DNA of 64,000 nt from Dinghuibacter silviterrae (lineage in GTDB: Bacteria > Bacteroidota > Bacteroidia > Chitinophagales > Chitinophagaceae): contig NZ_SODV01000002.1 of assembly GCF_004366355.1 (NCBI RefSeq), forward strand, positions 248,001 through 312,000, read 5' to 3'. Every line of letters starts with the position of its first letter. Position 1 is the first letter of the stretch. The notes below the pieces were generated by a model. The model had not been told where the DNA came from, did not search any database, and saw only the letters and a program-made list of their open reading frames with translations. Shown piece by piece: positions 39,901 to 47,916 of the stretch. The position numbers and the translations under genes were made by a program.

Positions 39901-40175
39901 ACAACTATGGCGCCGGTCTCGATATTCCACAGACGGGCTACCTGCTGAATGCCGCTTACCTGAGGGTAAAAAACGTTACCATTGGGTATACCCTCCCGGC
40001 TTCAATGACCAATAGCTATAAGATCAGCCGTTTGCGCTTCTATTTCTCTGGTGAAAACCTGTTTGAGTTTTCCAGGATCAAGCAATATGTGGATCCCGAA
40101 GCCGTCAATGCCACGAATGCGTTTGCCTATCCGTTCCAGAGGAAATATGCCCTGGGCCTAAATCTTGATTTCTAA
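36939..40175 (+). CDS. SusC/RagA-family TonB-linked outer-membrane receptor
   Basis: 1078 residues. A signal peptide (MKSRGLLMVILAALCLSLKAQ) leads directly into a carboxypeptidase-regulatory-like domain (AQVKGSVMSERNEFLHGVTV), then the TonB-box/plug region SEVIVVGYGTAKKIDVTGAV, VIDGIAGTSDD and IYGARAAFGVIIVTTKEG, and the barrel ending in KYALGLNLDF. No STN domain is present. It is 11 bases after fecR and 16 bases before susD, so it is in the sigma-controlled operon. The glycan is not predictable from sequence. Confidence 0.95.
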   Translation: MKSRGLLMVILAALCLSLKAQQSAQVKGSVMSERNEFLHGVTVKVDDPSGKPVATVLTDEKGVFTVKVLQAGTRYDFSFSYVGFEPKKVKGFLVNAGENNAFLVRMKPQTADMSEVIVVGYGTAKKIDVTGAVDQISGKEVDKRPVANVFEGLQGLSPGLNITYSGGAPGKTPTFNIRGIGSINGGSPLIVIDGIAGTSDDLLRLNPSDIASFSILRDAASAAIYGARAAFGVIIVTTKEGAKGKQVISYNAYVSSSKPTVLPDPVTDPYIYARILQESTDNTPWQYIKFSDYQYQWAKDRSDDPSIAGTRLDPNNPTQWTYMGNNNWYDYFFNHSSMSFNHSLSISGSGETAKKLPFGYYLSADYTKENGLDKLAKDDWERYAIKARVNFSPLKWLKLDNNLNIYQTITSNPSTALTDVYYLRPIDQAVNPDGTWANSGPGTLAAQLVDGGRNQQNVFGFQNIARATASFLNGDLQLTGDASVKMEQWKYNDNYNPYYIGYGPNDIREEGAPGSVTEKDGTLINDIYDVYANYNKVLGKHSIRLLAGYNQESYTYSTVQSERDGLITASLPYIGLTTGTNYVTPTYDAYATRSYFGRIGYSYMDRYILELNGRYDGSSRFPAADRWGFFPSVSGAWNVSKEGFFRKALNYVSTFKLRASYGSLGNQNVSSFGYMQELTTGLSPTLINGALQTVVEGAPALSVDPNNYTWEKVSTTNVGTDIGMLKDKVQVSFDYFVRNTTGMLGPTQPLPAVLGTSAPMQNSADMRTKGWEGAISYRDVYRVGNKPLGFGLRFTLSDSRSVITKYDNPQELFSNYRQGEQLGELWGLTNMGLFKSTDEIAKLDESAIVPWGALAIVPGWPKYKDLDGNQKIEVGLSAKDPKDLRIIGNTSPRFLFGFNINADYRGFDFSAFFQGVGKMDWYPHNYLYWGPFQQPYAGLYKWNLNFYRGTAESPAQRAGDSKSYIAAGLADQNLNSKYPVLESWLADNNYGAGLDIPQTGYLLNAAYLRVKNVTIGYTLPASMTNSYKISRLRFYFSGENLFEFSRIKQYVDPEAVNATNAFAYPFQRKYALGLNLDF

Positions 40176-40191
40176 ACCTGAAACATTTTGT

Positions 40192-41991
40192 ATGCGACGT
40201 CTGATGATTTATATAGCTATCGCAGGGATTGCCACGGGCACGGCTTCCTGTAATAAGGATTTCCTGAACCGCTACCCGCAAACCGAAATATCCCCCTCCC
40301 TGTTCTTTAAAACCGAGCAGGACCTATCCCTATACATCAATGGGCTTCTAACCCTCCCCGGGAGAGGGCAGTACCTGGCCTCATCGGAGCAAAGCAGCGA
40401 CAATATGGCCACCACCGGGGCCGTGGAGATGAAGGTGATCATGACCGGAACGCCTACTGCCCAGAATATCACCAGCGGTTGGTCCTGGAGCCGTTTGAGG
40501 GATGTCAATTATTTCCTGGACAATTGTGGAACAGCCAAAGTGGATTCCACCGTATTGAACCATTATAAAGGGTTGGCAAGATTTTATAGGGCCATGTTTT
40601 ATTACGGCATGGTTCAGCGGTATTCCGACGTGCCCTGGTATTCCCATACGCTCACCCCTGACGATACAAGCCTGACCAAACCCAGGGATCCCCGGGCCCT
40701 GGTGATGGACAGCGTCATGGCCGACCTGGATTTTGCCGCCGGCCACGTGAATGTGTCGGTGCCCCAGGGTACGCCCGGCGCGTGGGCTGTCAAGCTGTTC
40801 TATGCCAGGGTAGCCCTGTATGAGGGCACCTTCCGGAAATACCATGCCGAATTGAACCTGGCGGCTACTGCAACGGGCTTCCTGCAAACGGCGGCTAATG
40901 TCACCAAGGACATTATGGCCAACGGCGGATTCTCCATATACAATACCGGCAACCCAAGCCAGGACTATGCTACCTTGTTCAATAGCCAGGACCTTACGAA
41001 GAACCCGGAAGTGATACTGCCCTATATCTACGATGTGTCGTTGAAGGTAGACGGAAGCAATAACGGCTATTTGTTTGGGAATTATGAACAATCACCTTCC
41101 CGGGACCTCGTAGAGACCTATCTCATGAAAGACGGAACAAGGTTTACGGACCAGCCGGGCTATAAAACCTTTGGCTTCGTACAAGAGTTCCAGGGAAGGG
41201 ATCCCCGGCTTTCCCAGACGATCGTTTACCCTGGTTGGATACAGGCGCCCAACACCGTGCCGTACGTACAGGTATTGAGCAGCGGTTTTACGGGGTATCA
41301 CCAGTTGAAAGGATATATCAACAGCACGGACCCGAATATCATAGGCGGCGCCGATTATCCCTCCTACCGTTATGCCGAGGCCCTGTTGATCTATGCGGAA
41401 GCGCAGGCCGAATTGGGGGTGATCACGCAAAGCGACCTGGACATCTCTGTAAACCTTTTGAGGGCGAGAGCCGGTTTGCCCAATATGAACCTGGTGCTGG
41501 CCAATGGAAACCCCGATCCGGTATTGGAGACCGCCTATCCCGCGGTTAACGGGCCGGATAAGGGCGTTCTGCTGGAGATCCGCAGGGAAAGAAGGGTGGA
41601 ACTGGCCATGGAAGGTTTCCGGTTTGATGACCTCATGCGTTGGGACGCCGGTAAATTATTGACCAATATTCCGGTGGGCATGTATTTTCCCGGTCCGGGC
41701 AATTACGATCTCACGGGCGACGGGGTAGCGGATATCTGCCTGATCGATAACGGTCAGCCTATTCCCAGTCCCCCAGCCAACAATTCGCTGGGCGTGCCCT
41801 TGATCTATTACCAAATAGGGCAGTTCAGCGACGGCACGACCGTTATCCCTTTGCAAAACGGTACTGGCGGTGGCGCCACCGTTACTGACGTGACGCTCAG
41901 GACGTTTATCGACCCTAAATACTATTACCGGCCCATACCGGCCTCCGAGGTCATTTTAAACCCGAATCTGGTGCAGATTTTTGGATGGTAA
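40192..41991 (+). CDS. SusD/RagB-family surface lipoprotein
   Basis: 599 residues from ATG 40192; the frame begins at 40165 inside susC, but 40192 starts a lipoprotein signal (MRRLMIYIAIAGIATGTASC, lipidated Cys20). FLNRYPQTEISPSLFFKTEQ is a typical SusD opening, with conserved helical TPR blocks (ARFYRAMFYYGMVQRYSDVP) and the C-terminal RRERRVELAMEGFRFDDLMR. It binds glycans at the cell surface for the preceding SusC. It is followed by a secreted metallophosphoesterase 12 bases downstream. Confidence 0.95.
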   Translation: MRRLMIYIAIAGIATGTASCNKDFLNRYPQTEISPSLFFKTEQDLSLYINGLLTLPGRGQYLASSEQSSDNMATTGAVEMKVIMTGTPTAQNITSGWSWSRLRDVNYFLDNCGTAKVDSTVLNHYKGLARFYRAMFYYGMVQRYSDVPWYSHTLTPDDTSLTKPRDPRALVMDSVMADLDFAAGHVNVSVPQGTPGAWAVKLFYARVALYEGTFRKYHAELNLAATATGFLQTAANVTKDIMANGGFSIYNTGNPSQDYATLFNSQDLTKNPEVILPYIYDVSLKVDGSNNGYLFGNYEQSPSRDLVETYLMKDGTRFTDQPGYKTFGFVQEFQGRDPRLSQTIVYPGWIQAPNTVPYVQVLSSGFTGYHQLKGYINSTDPNIIGGADYPSYRYAEALLIYAEAQAELGVITQSDLDISVNLLRARAGLPNMNLVLANGNPDPVLETAYPAVNGPDKGVLLEIRRERRVELAMEGFRFDDLMRWDAGKLLTNIPVGMYFPGPGNYDLTGDGVADICLIDNGQPIPSPPANNSLGVPLIYYQIGQFSDGTTVIPLQNGTGGGATVTDVTLRTFIDPKYYYRPIPASEVILNPNLVQIFGW

Positions 41992-42003
41992 TACATAAAC
42001 CGC

Positions 42004-42882
42004 ATGGAAAGAAGATCATTTGTAAAATCGTTCCCCCTGGCTGCCGTGGCGCTGGGGGCCGCCCCCGCGGGAAAAAAGAAAAAGCCGGTCCTGACGGTAG
42101 CCCATATTACGGATATACACATCACCAAAGGAGATGCCCCCGCCAAATTCAAACAATGCCTGGAGCAAGTCAAACAGCACAAGCCGGACTTCTTCCTAAA
42201 TGGAGGCGATTCCATCATGGATGCCTCCTATGATAAGGTACCCCGAGAGCAGGTCACCGAACTCTGGAGTGTATGGGACGAGTGCGTACAGTCCACCCTG
42301 CAGCACTATGACATGTATGCCTGTATCGGCAATCACGATACATGGTGGGCCGCTCCGTCCCATGAGGACGACATGTACGGGAAAGACTATGTCGTAAAAC
42401 GCCTTGGTATCCCCCACCGGTACTACAGCTTTGACAAAGGGGGCTGGCACTTTATCATTCTGGATGGGAACAATAAAGGCATCTCTCTTGACGAAGAACA
42501 AATGGAGTGGTTGTCCAGGGACCTCGATAACCTGCAGGCGGGGACACCCACACTGGTGATGTCCCATTACCCCATCCTGGGCGTGATCCCCATACTGGAA
42601 GGAGGGGGACATTCCGATAGCAAGCAGTTGAAGACGTTGTTTTATAAGCATCGGGATAAGGTAAAGGTCTGTATCAGCGGACACGAGCATTTGGTGGACA
42701 CCGCACTCTACAATGGGGTGCATTATTTTTGCAACGGGGCGGTGAGTGGATTCTGGTGGGGGAAAGGGGACGAACATTCCGCAGGCCCCTATTATTACGA
42801 AGAAACCCCGCCCGGTTATGCCATCCTGGAGTTATACGCCGACGGGTCGGTGGAGAACCGGTATTATCCGATGGAATATTAA
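42004..42882 (+). CDS. Secreted calcineurin-like metallophosphoesterase
   Basis: 292 residues. An N-terminal MERRSFVKSFPLAAVALGAA looks like a Tat-type leader (Arg-Arg). The two-metal site is complete: TDIH (Asp37, His39), NGGD (Asp69), GNHD (Asn110, His111, Asp112), MSHYP and GHEH. Family members hydrolyse phosphomono- or diesters, including nucleotides and phosphoglycans. As the last gene of a sigma/SusCD operon, it may remove phosphate from an imported glycan or organophosphate; that is inference. It overlaps the converging AraC gene by 4 bases. Confidence 0.9.
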   Translation: MERRSFVKSFPLAAVALGAAPAGKKKKPVLTVAHITDIHITKGDAPAKFKQCLEQVKQHKPDFFLNGGDSIMDASYDKVPREQVTELWSVWDECVQSTLQHYDMYACIGNHDTWWAAPSHEDDMYGKDYVVKRLGIPHRYYSFDKGGWHFIILDGNNKGISLDEEQMEWLSRDLDNLQAGTPTLVMSHYPILGVIPILEGGGHSDSKQLKTLFYKHRDKVKVCISGHEHLVDTALYNGVHYFCNGAVSGFWWGKGDEHSAGPYYYEETPPGYAILELYADGSVENRYYPMEY

Positions 42883-43742
42883 CTGACCACAAACTTCCTG
42901 TATTCGCTCGGAGCCCTCCCGATGAATTGTTTGAACATTTTGTTGAAGTGCGTAGCATTCTGGAACCCGGACGAAAAACAAATATCTAAAATAGCAAGGT
43001 CCGGATCCTCCAGCAGCTTGCAGGCATGCCCGACCCGGATCTCATTCAGAAAGGTCGTAAAGCATTTTTGCGTCCGTTTCCTGAAATAGGTGGAAAAGGC
43101 TGGCGGCGTCATATTGGCCACGTCCGCGATCTCCTGTAGCGAGATGGGATCGGCAAAGTGTTGCATCAGGTATTTGAAAACCCTGGTCATCCTTTCCGTA
43201 TCCCTTTCATTGAAATTGTGGGCATAACCGACGCTTGCCAGCTGCTCGTATTCCCGGGATTCGGTAAGAGCCTCGATGATCTCCAGGAAGGCGATGATTC
43301 TTTCGAACCCATTTTTTTCCGCGATGGTGCTCAGTTTTTTGGACACGAATTTCTGGGTAGTGCCATAAAAGCGAAGACCCCTGTTCGCTTTTTCCATCAT
43401 TTTCTTCGTCTTTATGAGGGCCAGGTTGTCGGAGGTCAGCTTGTCAAGAAAGTTGATGGGGAAATACACGACGACGGCCTTGGCCAATTTAGTCTTGGGC
43501 GGATTATTCAAAATAACAGGATCATTATACCATATATGCGGCAGATCCGGGCTCATCAGCACGAGGTCTCCGTCGGAGAAGTTGTCGATATTATCCCCCA
43601 CGATCCTTTTGCCGCAACTGCTGACGACATGATTCAGTTCGCAAATTTTGTGAAAATGGAAGGGGGAGCTATAATGGTGTTCATTGATCTTTTTGATGGA
43701 GATGGTTTCTGTTGCGCCTATGGGGATTAAATTGGCTTTCAT
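42879..43742 (-). CDS. AraC-family transcriptional regulator
   Basis: 287 residues. The N-terminal half is a cupin-type sensor (NEHHYSSPFHFHKICELNHV, then LVLMSPDLPHIWYND). The C-terminal 100 residues carry the two AraC helix-turn-helices (ISLQEIADVANMTPPAFSTY, DICFSSGFQNATHFNKMF). It reads away from the operon beginning at 43867, with a 124-base gap, and is the likely activator of that operon; the effector would be a sugar product. No clear promoter consensus for it is visible in the gap. Confidence 0.92.
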   Translation of the reverse strand: MKANLIPIGATETISIKKINEHHYSSPFHFHKICELNHVVSSCGKRIVGDNIDNFSDGDLVLMSPDLPHIWYNDPVILNNPPKTKLAKAVVVYFPINFLDKLTSDNLALIKTKKMMEKANRGLRFYGTTQKFVSKKLSTIAEKNGFERIIAFLEIIEALTESREYEQLASVGYAHNFNERDTERMTRVFKYLMQHFADPISLQEIADVANMTPPAFSTYFRKRTQKCFTTFLNEIRVGHACKLLEDPDLAILDICFSSGFQNATHFNKMFKQFIGRAPSEYRKFVVS

Positions 43743-43839
43743 GTCAGCCTTTTTCTAAAAATAGAGAAATTGTGATAAAATGATTAAAATACTTTAAGTA
43801 TCCATTAATCCAATTATAAAAAAATCCGGATCATCCGCC

Positions 43840-43847
43840 TAATTTCG
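43840..43847 (+). promoter_or_regulatory. Possible -7 element of the MFS::GH38 operon
   Basis: TAATTTCG differs from TAnnTTTG by one base and lies 20 bases before the start ATG. No TTG stands at the -33 position, as expected for an activator-dependent promoter such as one controlled by the divergent AraC protein. Confidence 0.3.
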
Positions 43848-43866
43848 AGTCGTGCGTAATCTACAC

Positions 43867-46800
43867 ATGATGAAAATAAACGGAGAGCTTTATATCATCC
43901 TGGTCTGCATGACCGCGGGGCTCGGAGGGTTCTTATTCGGTTTCGATACTGCGGTGATCTCGGGCGCCATCAATTTCCTGAGAAGCCAGTTCCAACTGTC
44001 GCCGGTGATGGAAGGGTGGCTGATGAGCTCCGCACTAACGGGCTGTGTGGCAGGGGCCGCTATCGCCGGCTACCTGGCAGACCGCTTCGGGCGAAAGCCG
44101 GTACTATTGCTGTCCGCCTTGCTGTTTATTCTTTCGGCGGCAGGTTGCGCAGTAGCGAGCTCGCCTTCCTTTCTCGTGGTGGCCAGGATCGTCGGTGGCG
44201 TGGGCGTAGGGTTCGCAGCTATGGTTGCCCCTATGTTCATCTCCGAGCTCGCGCCGGCGCGTTTGCGCGGGAGACTTGTCTCCCTCTACCAGTTGGCCAT
44301 CACCATGGGCATCTTATGCTCCTACCTGTCCAATTCCTGGCTTTTATCCTATGCCGCTGGTCATCACACGGGCGGCGAAGGCGGAGTGTTATACCATTAT
44401 ATGGTCACCGAGGTTTGGCGGGGGATGCTGGGATCTAATATGGTGCCTGCGCTGTTGTTCTTCCTGTTCCTCTTATTCGTGCCGGAGAGTCCTAGATGGC
44501 TATTGTCAAAGGGGATGAGGACGGCGGCGGAACGTATCCTTTTTCGGATCAATGGACCGCAGGGCGTTTCGGCTGAGCTGAAGGCTATCGATAGCGATTT
44601 TCTGGCAATGGGAAAAGGCCGTTTTAGTGATCTTGCCGGTCCCGCTATGCGTGTCGCGCTTATCATCGGCCTTGTGCTTCCTTTTTTGAGCCAGCTATCG
44701 GGGATCACGACGGTGATGTATTATGCACCGGCGATCTTCGAGAAGGCGGGGCTGGCGTCCGGATCGGCTTTTGGCAGCGCGGCCGTCATCGGCTTTTTTA
44801 ACATGGTTTTTACCTTCGTGGCTATCTGGAAAGTCGATAAATGGGGTCGCAAGCCGCTGCTGATCGGCGGATTTATCTTCCTGGCAGTAGCGCTGCTCCT
44901 CATCGGCTGGACATTCAATACCCATTCGGAGAACGCAAGTATGCTGTTGCCGGCTTTCATATTCTATATTGCGATTTTTGCCGCTACGCTGGGTCCCGGC
45001 GTATGGGTGGTGCTGGCCGAGATTTATCCAACGAAGATAAGGGGCCGGGCGATGTCGCTTGGCACCTTGTCCCTGTTCCTGGGGTCGACTTTTGTTACGC
45101 AGACTTATCCCATGCTGCGGGAATCGATCGGTATCGGGAACGTTTTCATGCTATATGGGTTGATGATGTTGCCTGCCGTCCTATTCGTAAAGAAGCTGGT
45201 GCCGGAGACAAAAGGGAAATCGTTGGAACAGATTGAACAATATTGGGAAGAAAGAGAAAAGACATTTATGAAAAAGATCGTTTTAATCTTATTGCTGTGC
45301 TGTACATGCGGCGCCGGTTCCCTGTACGCGCAAACCAATTACCGGCCCCACGGGTCAAAAAATACCAACCCTTCCTATTTTAAGAAAGGAACCGTCAGCT
45401 TTGTCAATTCAAGCCACCAGGACATTGCCTGGATGGATTCCATCGGCGCATGCGAGGTGTGGAGGGACGAGAACATGATCACGCCGGCATTGGCGCTGAT
45501 GAAAAGCAATCCGGATTACTGCTTCAGCGTTGAAGACGCCCTGAGCCTGCGTGAGTATCTCGCCCGTCATCCCGACCGGTATGACGAGATCCTGAAATAT
45601 ACAAAGGAAGGCCGGTTGGAATGGGGTGGAACGTATAACATGCCTTATGAGTCCATGTATGACGGGGAAGCCCTCATCCGGGAGACCTATTTAGGAAGGA
45701 AATGGCTGAAGAAGATGTTGCCCGGCTGCGATTTCCTCTCCGCCTGGAACGATGACGTGCCAGGCAGGGCATTCCAGATGCCACAGATCCTGTCGAAGGC
45801 AGGTATAAAATATCTCTCTATTTCCAGGCATGAACCAGGTATCTACCGGTGGTATGGTCCGGACAGCAGCAGCGTCCTCATGTATACCCCCGGACAATAT
45901 GACGGATCAAACCAGGATATCCGGACGGCAAAGAGCGATACAGCAAGGGAGCGGGCAGTGCTCAATCATATTAATAGCTGGACGGTCTATTTTAAGGATA
46001 ATAAGTTCCGGCCGGCATTGCCGATCCTGATCGACGGGGACTGGAATAGGCCCAATGACTATCATACGCTCTTCCAGGACTGGAACCAAAAAGCAAGGAG
46101 CCAAGGGCTACCTTCCCTGACATACGGAACCGCGGCCAGCGTCTTCAAAGCGCTGGATGCGCCCCATGCTGTCTACGAACCGCTGAAGGGGGAACGGCCC
46201 AACGTCTGGCTGTACATCCATGGCCCGACCCACGAGCGGGCGTTGACGGCCTCCCGCAGAGCCAACCGGACGTTGGTCGCTGCGGAGATCTTTTCGGCAG
46301 TCGATGCGACCCTCAATAAAGATTTTTCCCGGTATCCCCAGACGGAGCTGACCTCAGCCTGGGAAAAAGCCATCTACCCGGATCACGGCTGGGGAGGCAA
46401 GCACGGGGACATGACGGATCTGGCATTCAGGACGAAATTCGAAGAGGCTTATGCGATTTCCGATAAAGTGTTGCAGGGCAGCCTGGAGAATATAGCGCAA
46501 GAGATCGGCTTTGATCAAAAAGGCCGGGCGCTGGTCATATTTAACCCTTTATCCAAAGAACGGACGGATAAGGTAGAGGTCAGCATCAAAGTGTATGGAC
46601 AGGACACGGTGTCCTATAAAGTGATCGATGCCACCTCGGGTAAAGAAGTACCCAGCCAGCGGATCGAAAGCCGTCCGGCCGGAGGCACGGACGAGACGAT
46701 TACCCTTTGTTTTGTGGCGGAAAAAGTGCCCTCTCTGGGGTATAAGACCTATACCCTGCGACCTTCGCATCCTTCTGGAGTAACGGTGCAAGCGGCATCC

Positions 46801-47916
46801 TCGGTGTATGAAAACAAGTTCTATAGGATCGAATTTGCACCGGGTGGGCTGAAAAGTATTGTCGACAAAGCCCTGGGAACCGAACTGCTGAAGACGGATA
46901 AATTGCTGGGCGGCGAGATATTCCAGCTACAGTCTGTCGGCAACGGCGCCGGCGAATTCTCGGATGTGCAACCGGTGACAATGGAAGGGTTTGAAAAAGT
47001 AAGCCAGTATGCGCCCAAATGGAATTGTACCGAATCCGGCCCCGTCCGGAAAACCTGGGAGCTGGTGCAGCAGACGCAATTTGCCACCATCAGGGAGACG
47101 GTAACTGTATACGATTCGTTGAAGCAGATAGATTTTAAAGCAGATATTCTTGGGTTTTCGGGCGAGCGCTACCGGGAATACAGGATGGCCTTTCCCCTGA
47201 ATCAAACAGATTCCAGGGTCGCCTACGAAGTCCCGATGGGGGTGGTGGAAGTCGGCAAAGACGAGTTAAAAGGCGCGGCGGGTTATTCCTACGGCACGCA
47301 GGATTATGCAACGCTGTGCAGCAAGGTACATCCCCGGGAGGTCCAGGACTGGTTCAACGCCAGCAAAGACAATGCTTCGGTCACGATCAGCAGCTCCGTA
47401 GCCGTATTCGACTGGATCGACCCCACCGACAGTAACAACAGGCAAACCGTTCTGCAACCTATCCTGCTGGCCAGCCGGAAGAGCTGTCATTGGCAAGGCA
47501 ACTATTATCTCCAGCCCGGCAACCACCATTTCGAGTTTACCCTGACCTCTTCGGCGGGGGATTGGAAAACCTCCGCAAACGTGGGTAAACAACAGAACCA
47601 GCCCTTGCGCCCCCTGGTGGTAGACGTGGCACAGCCCCGCAGCGGCCTTCCTTCGAGCTACAGTTTTGCCGGTACCAATGCGGACAATGTGCTGATCACG
47701 ACGATTAAAAAATCCGAAGATGAAAACAGTATCGTCATGCGGCTGGTAGATATGCAGGGGATAAAGACGGACGCAAAGGTCGATTGGTTCGGCCCGGTCA
47801 CTGGCGTTACAAAGACGAATATGATCGAAGAAGAGGACCGGCCCGCGACGAAGACGGTGACCGGTGCCGAGTTGACCATAACACCCTATTCGATTGAAAC
47901 GATACGGATTCGATGA
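43867..47916 (+). CDS. In-frame fusion of an MFS sugar symporter and a GH38 alpha-mannosidase-like enzyme
   Basis: 1349 residues from ATG 43867 (GTG 43852 is also in frame). Residues 1-467 are a complete MFS sugar:proton symporter: FGFDTAVISGAINFL, ADRFGRKPV, PESPRWLLSKG, the internal repeat KWGRKPLLIGG, and the normal end PETKGKSLEQIE. With no stop codon, the frame continues into a fresh signal peptide (KKIVLILLLCCTCGAGSLYAQ) and a GH38-like catalytic module. The latter has the zinc motif SSHQDIAW (His517, Asp519), the nucleophile block SAWNDDVPGRAFQMPQ (Asp630) and a beta-rich C-terminal half. A thirteenth membrane helix would place the mannosidase in the periplasm, so a real fusion is topologically sensible. 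A lost stop codon or sequence error is the alternative. Confidence 0.85.
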   Translation: MMKINGELYIILVCMTAGLGGFLFGFDTAVISGAINFLRSQFQLSPVMEGWLMSSALTGCVAGAAIAGYLADRFGRKPVLLLSALLFILSAAGCAVASSPSFLVVARIVGGVGVGFAAMVAPMFISELAPARLRGRLVSLYQLAITMGILCSYLSNSWLLSYAAGHHTGGEGGVLYHYMVTEVWRGMLGSNMVPALLFFLFLLFVPESPRWLLSKGMRTAAERILFRINGPQGVSAELKAIDSDFLAMGKGRFSDLAGPAMRVALIIGLVLPFLSQLSGITTVMYYAPAIFEKAGLASGSAFGSAAVIGFFNMVFTFVAIWKVDKWGRKPLLIGGFIFLAVALLLIGWTFNTHSENASMLLPAFIFYIAIFAATLGPGVWVVLAEIYPTKIRGRAMSLGTLSLFLGSTFVTQTYPMLRESIGIGNVFMLYGLMMLPAVLFVKKLVPETKGKSLEQIEQYWEEREKTFMKKIVLILLLCCTCGAGSLYAQTNYRPHGSKNTNPSYFKKGTVSFVNSSHQDIAWMDSIGACEVWRDENMITPALALMKSNPDYCFSVEDALSLREYLARHPDRYDEILKYTKEGRLEWGGTYNMPYESMYDGEALIRETYLGRKWLKKMLPGCDFLSAWNDDVPGRAFQMPQILSKAGIKYLSISRHEPGIYRWYGPDSSSVLMYTPGQYDGSNQDIRTAKSDTARERAVLNHINSWTVYFKDNKFRPALPILIDGDWNRPNDYHTLFQDWNQKARSQGLPSLTYGTAASVFKALDAPHAVYEPLKGERPNVWLYIHGPTHERALTASRRANRTLVAAEIFSAVDATLNKDFSRYPQTELTSAWEKAIYPDHGWGGKHGDMTDLAFRTKFEEAYAISDKVLQGSLENIAQEIGFDQKGRALVIFNPLSKERTDKVEVSIKVYGQDTVSYKVIDATSGKEVPSQRIESRPAGGTDETITLCFVAEKVPSLGYKTYTLRPSHPSGVTVQAASSVYENKFYRIEFAPGGLKSIVDKALGTELLKTDKLLGGEIFQLQSVGNGAGEFSDVQPVTMEGFEKVSQYAPKWNCTESGPVRKTWELVQQTQFATIRETVTVYDSLKQIDFKADILGFSGERYREYRMAFPLNQTDSRVAYEVPMGVVEVGKDELKGAAGYSYGTQDYATLCSKVHPREVQDWFNASKDNASVTISSSVAVFDWIDPTDSNNRQTVLQPILLASRKSCHWQGNYYLQPGNHHFEFTLTSSAGDWKTSANVGKQQNQPLRPLVVDVAQPRSGLPSSYSFAGTNADNVLITTIKKSEDENSIVMRLVDMQGIKTDAKVDWFGPVTGVTKTNMIEEEDRPATKTVTGAELTITPYSIETIRIR
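45268..47916 (+). other. Internal start candidate for a separate GH38 product
   Basis: ATG 45268 begins a canonical signal peptide (MKKIVLILLLCCTCGAGSLYAQ) and would give an 882-residue secreted GH38-like enzyme, the usual stand-alone form. It is preceded by A-rich GAAAGAGAAAAGACATTT, a plausible initiation context for this phylum. Whether it is used independently cannot be told from sequence. Confidence 0.5.
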
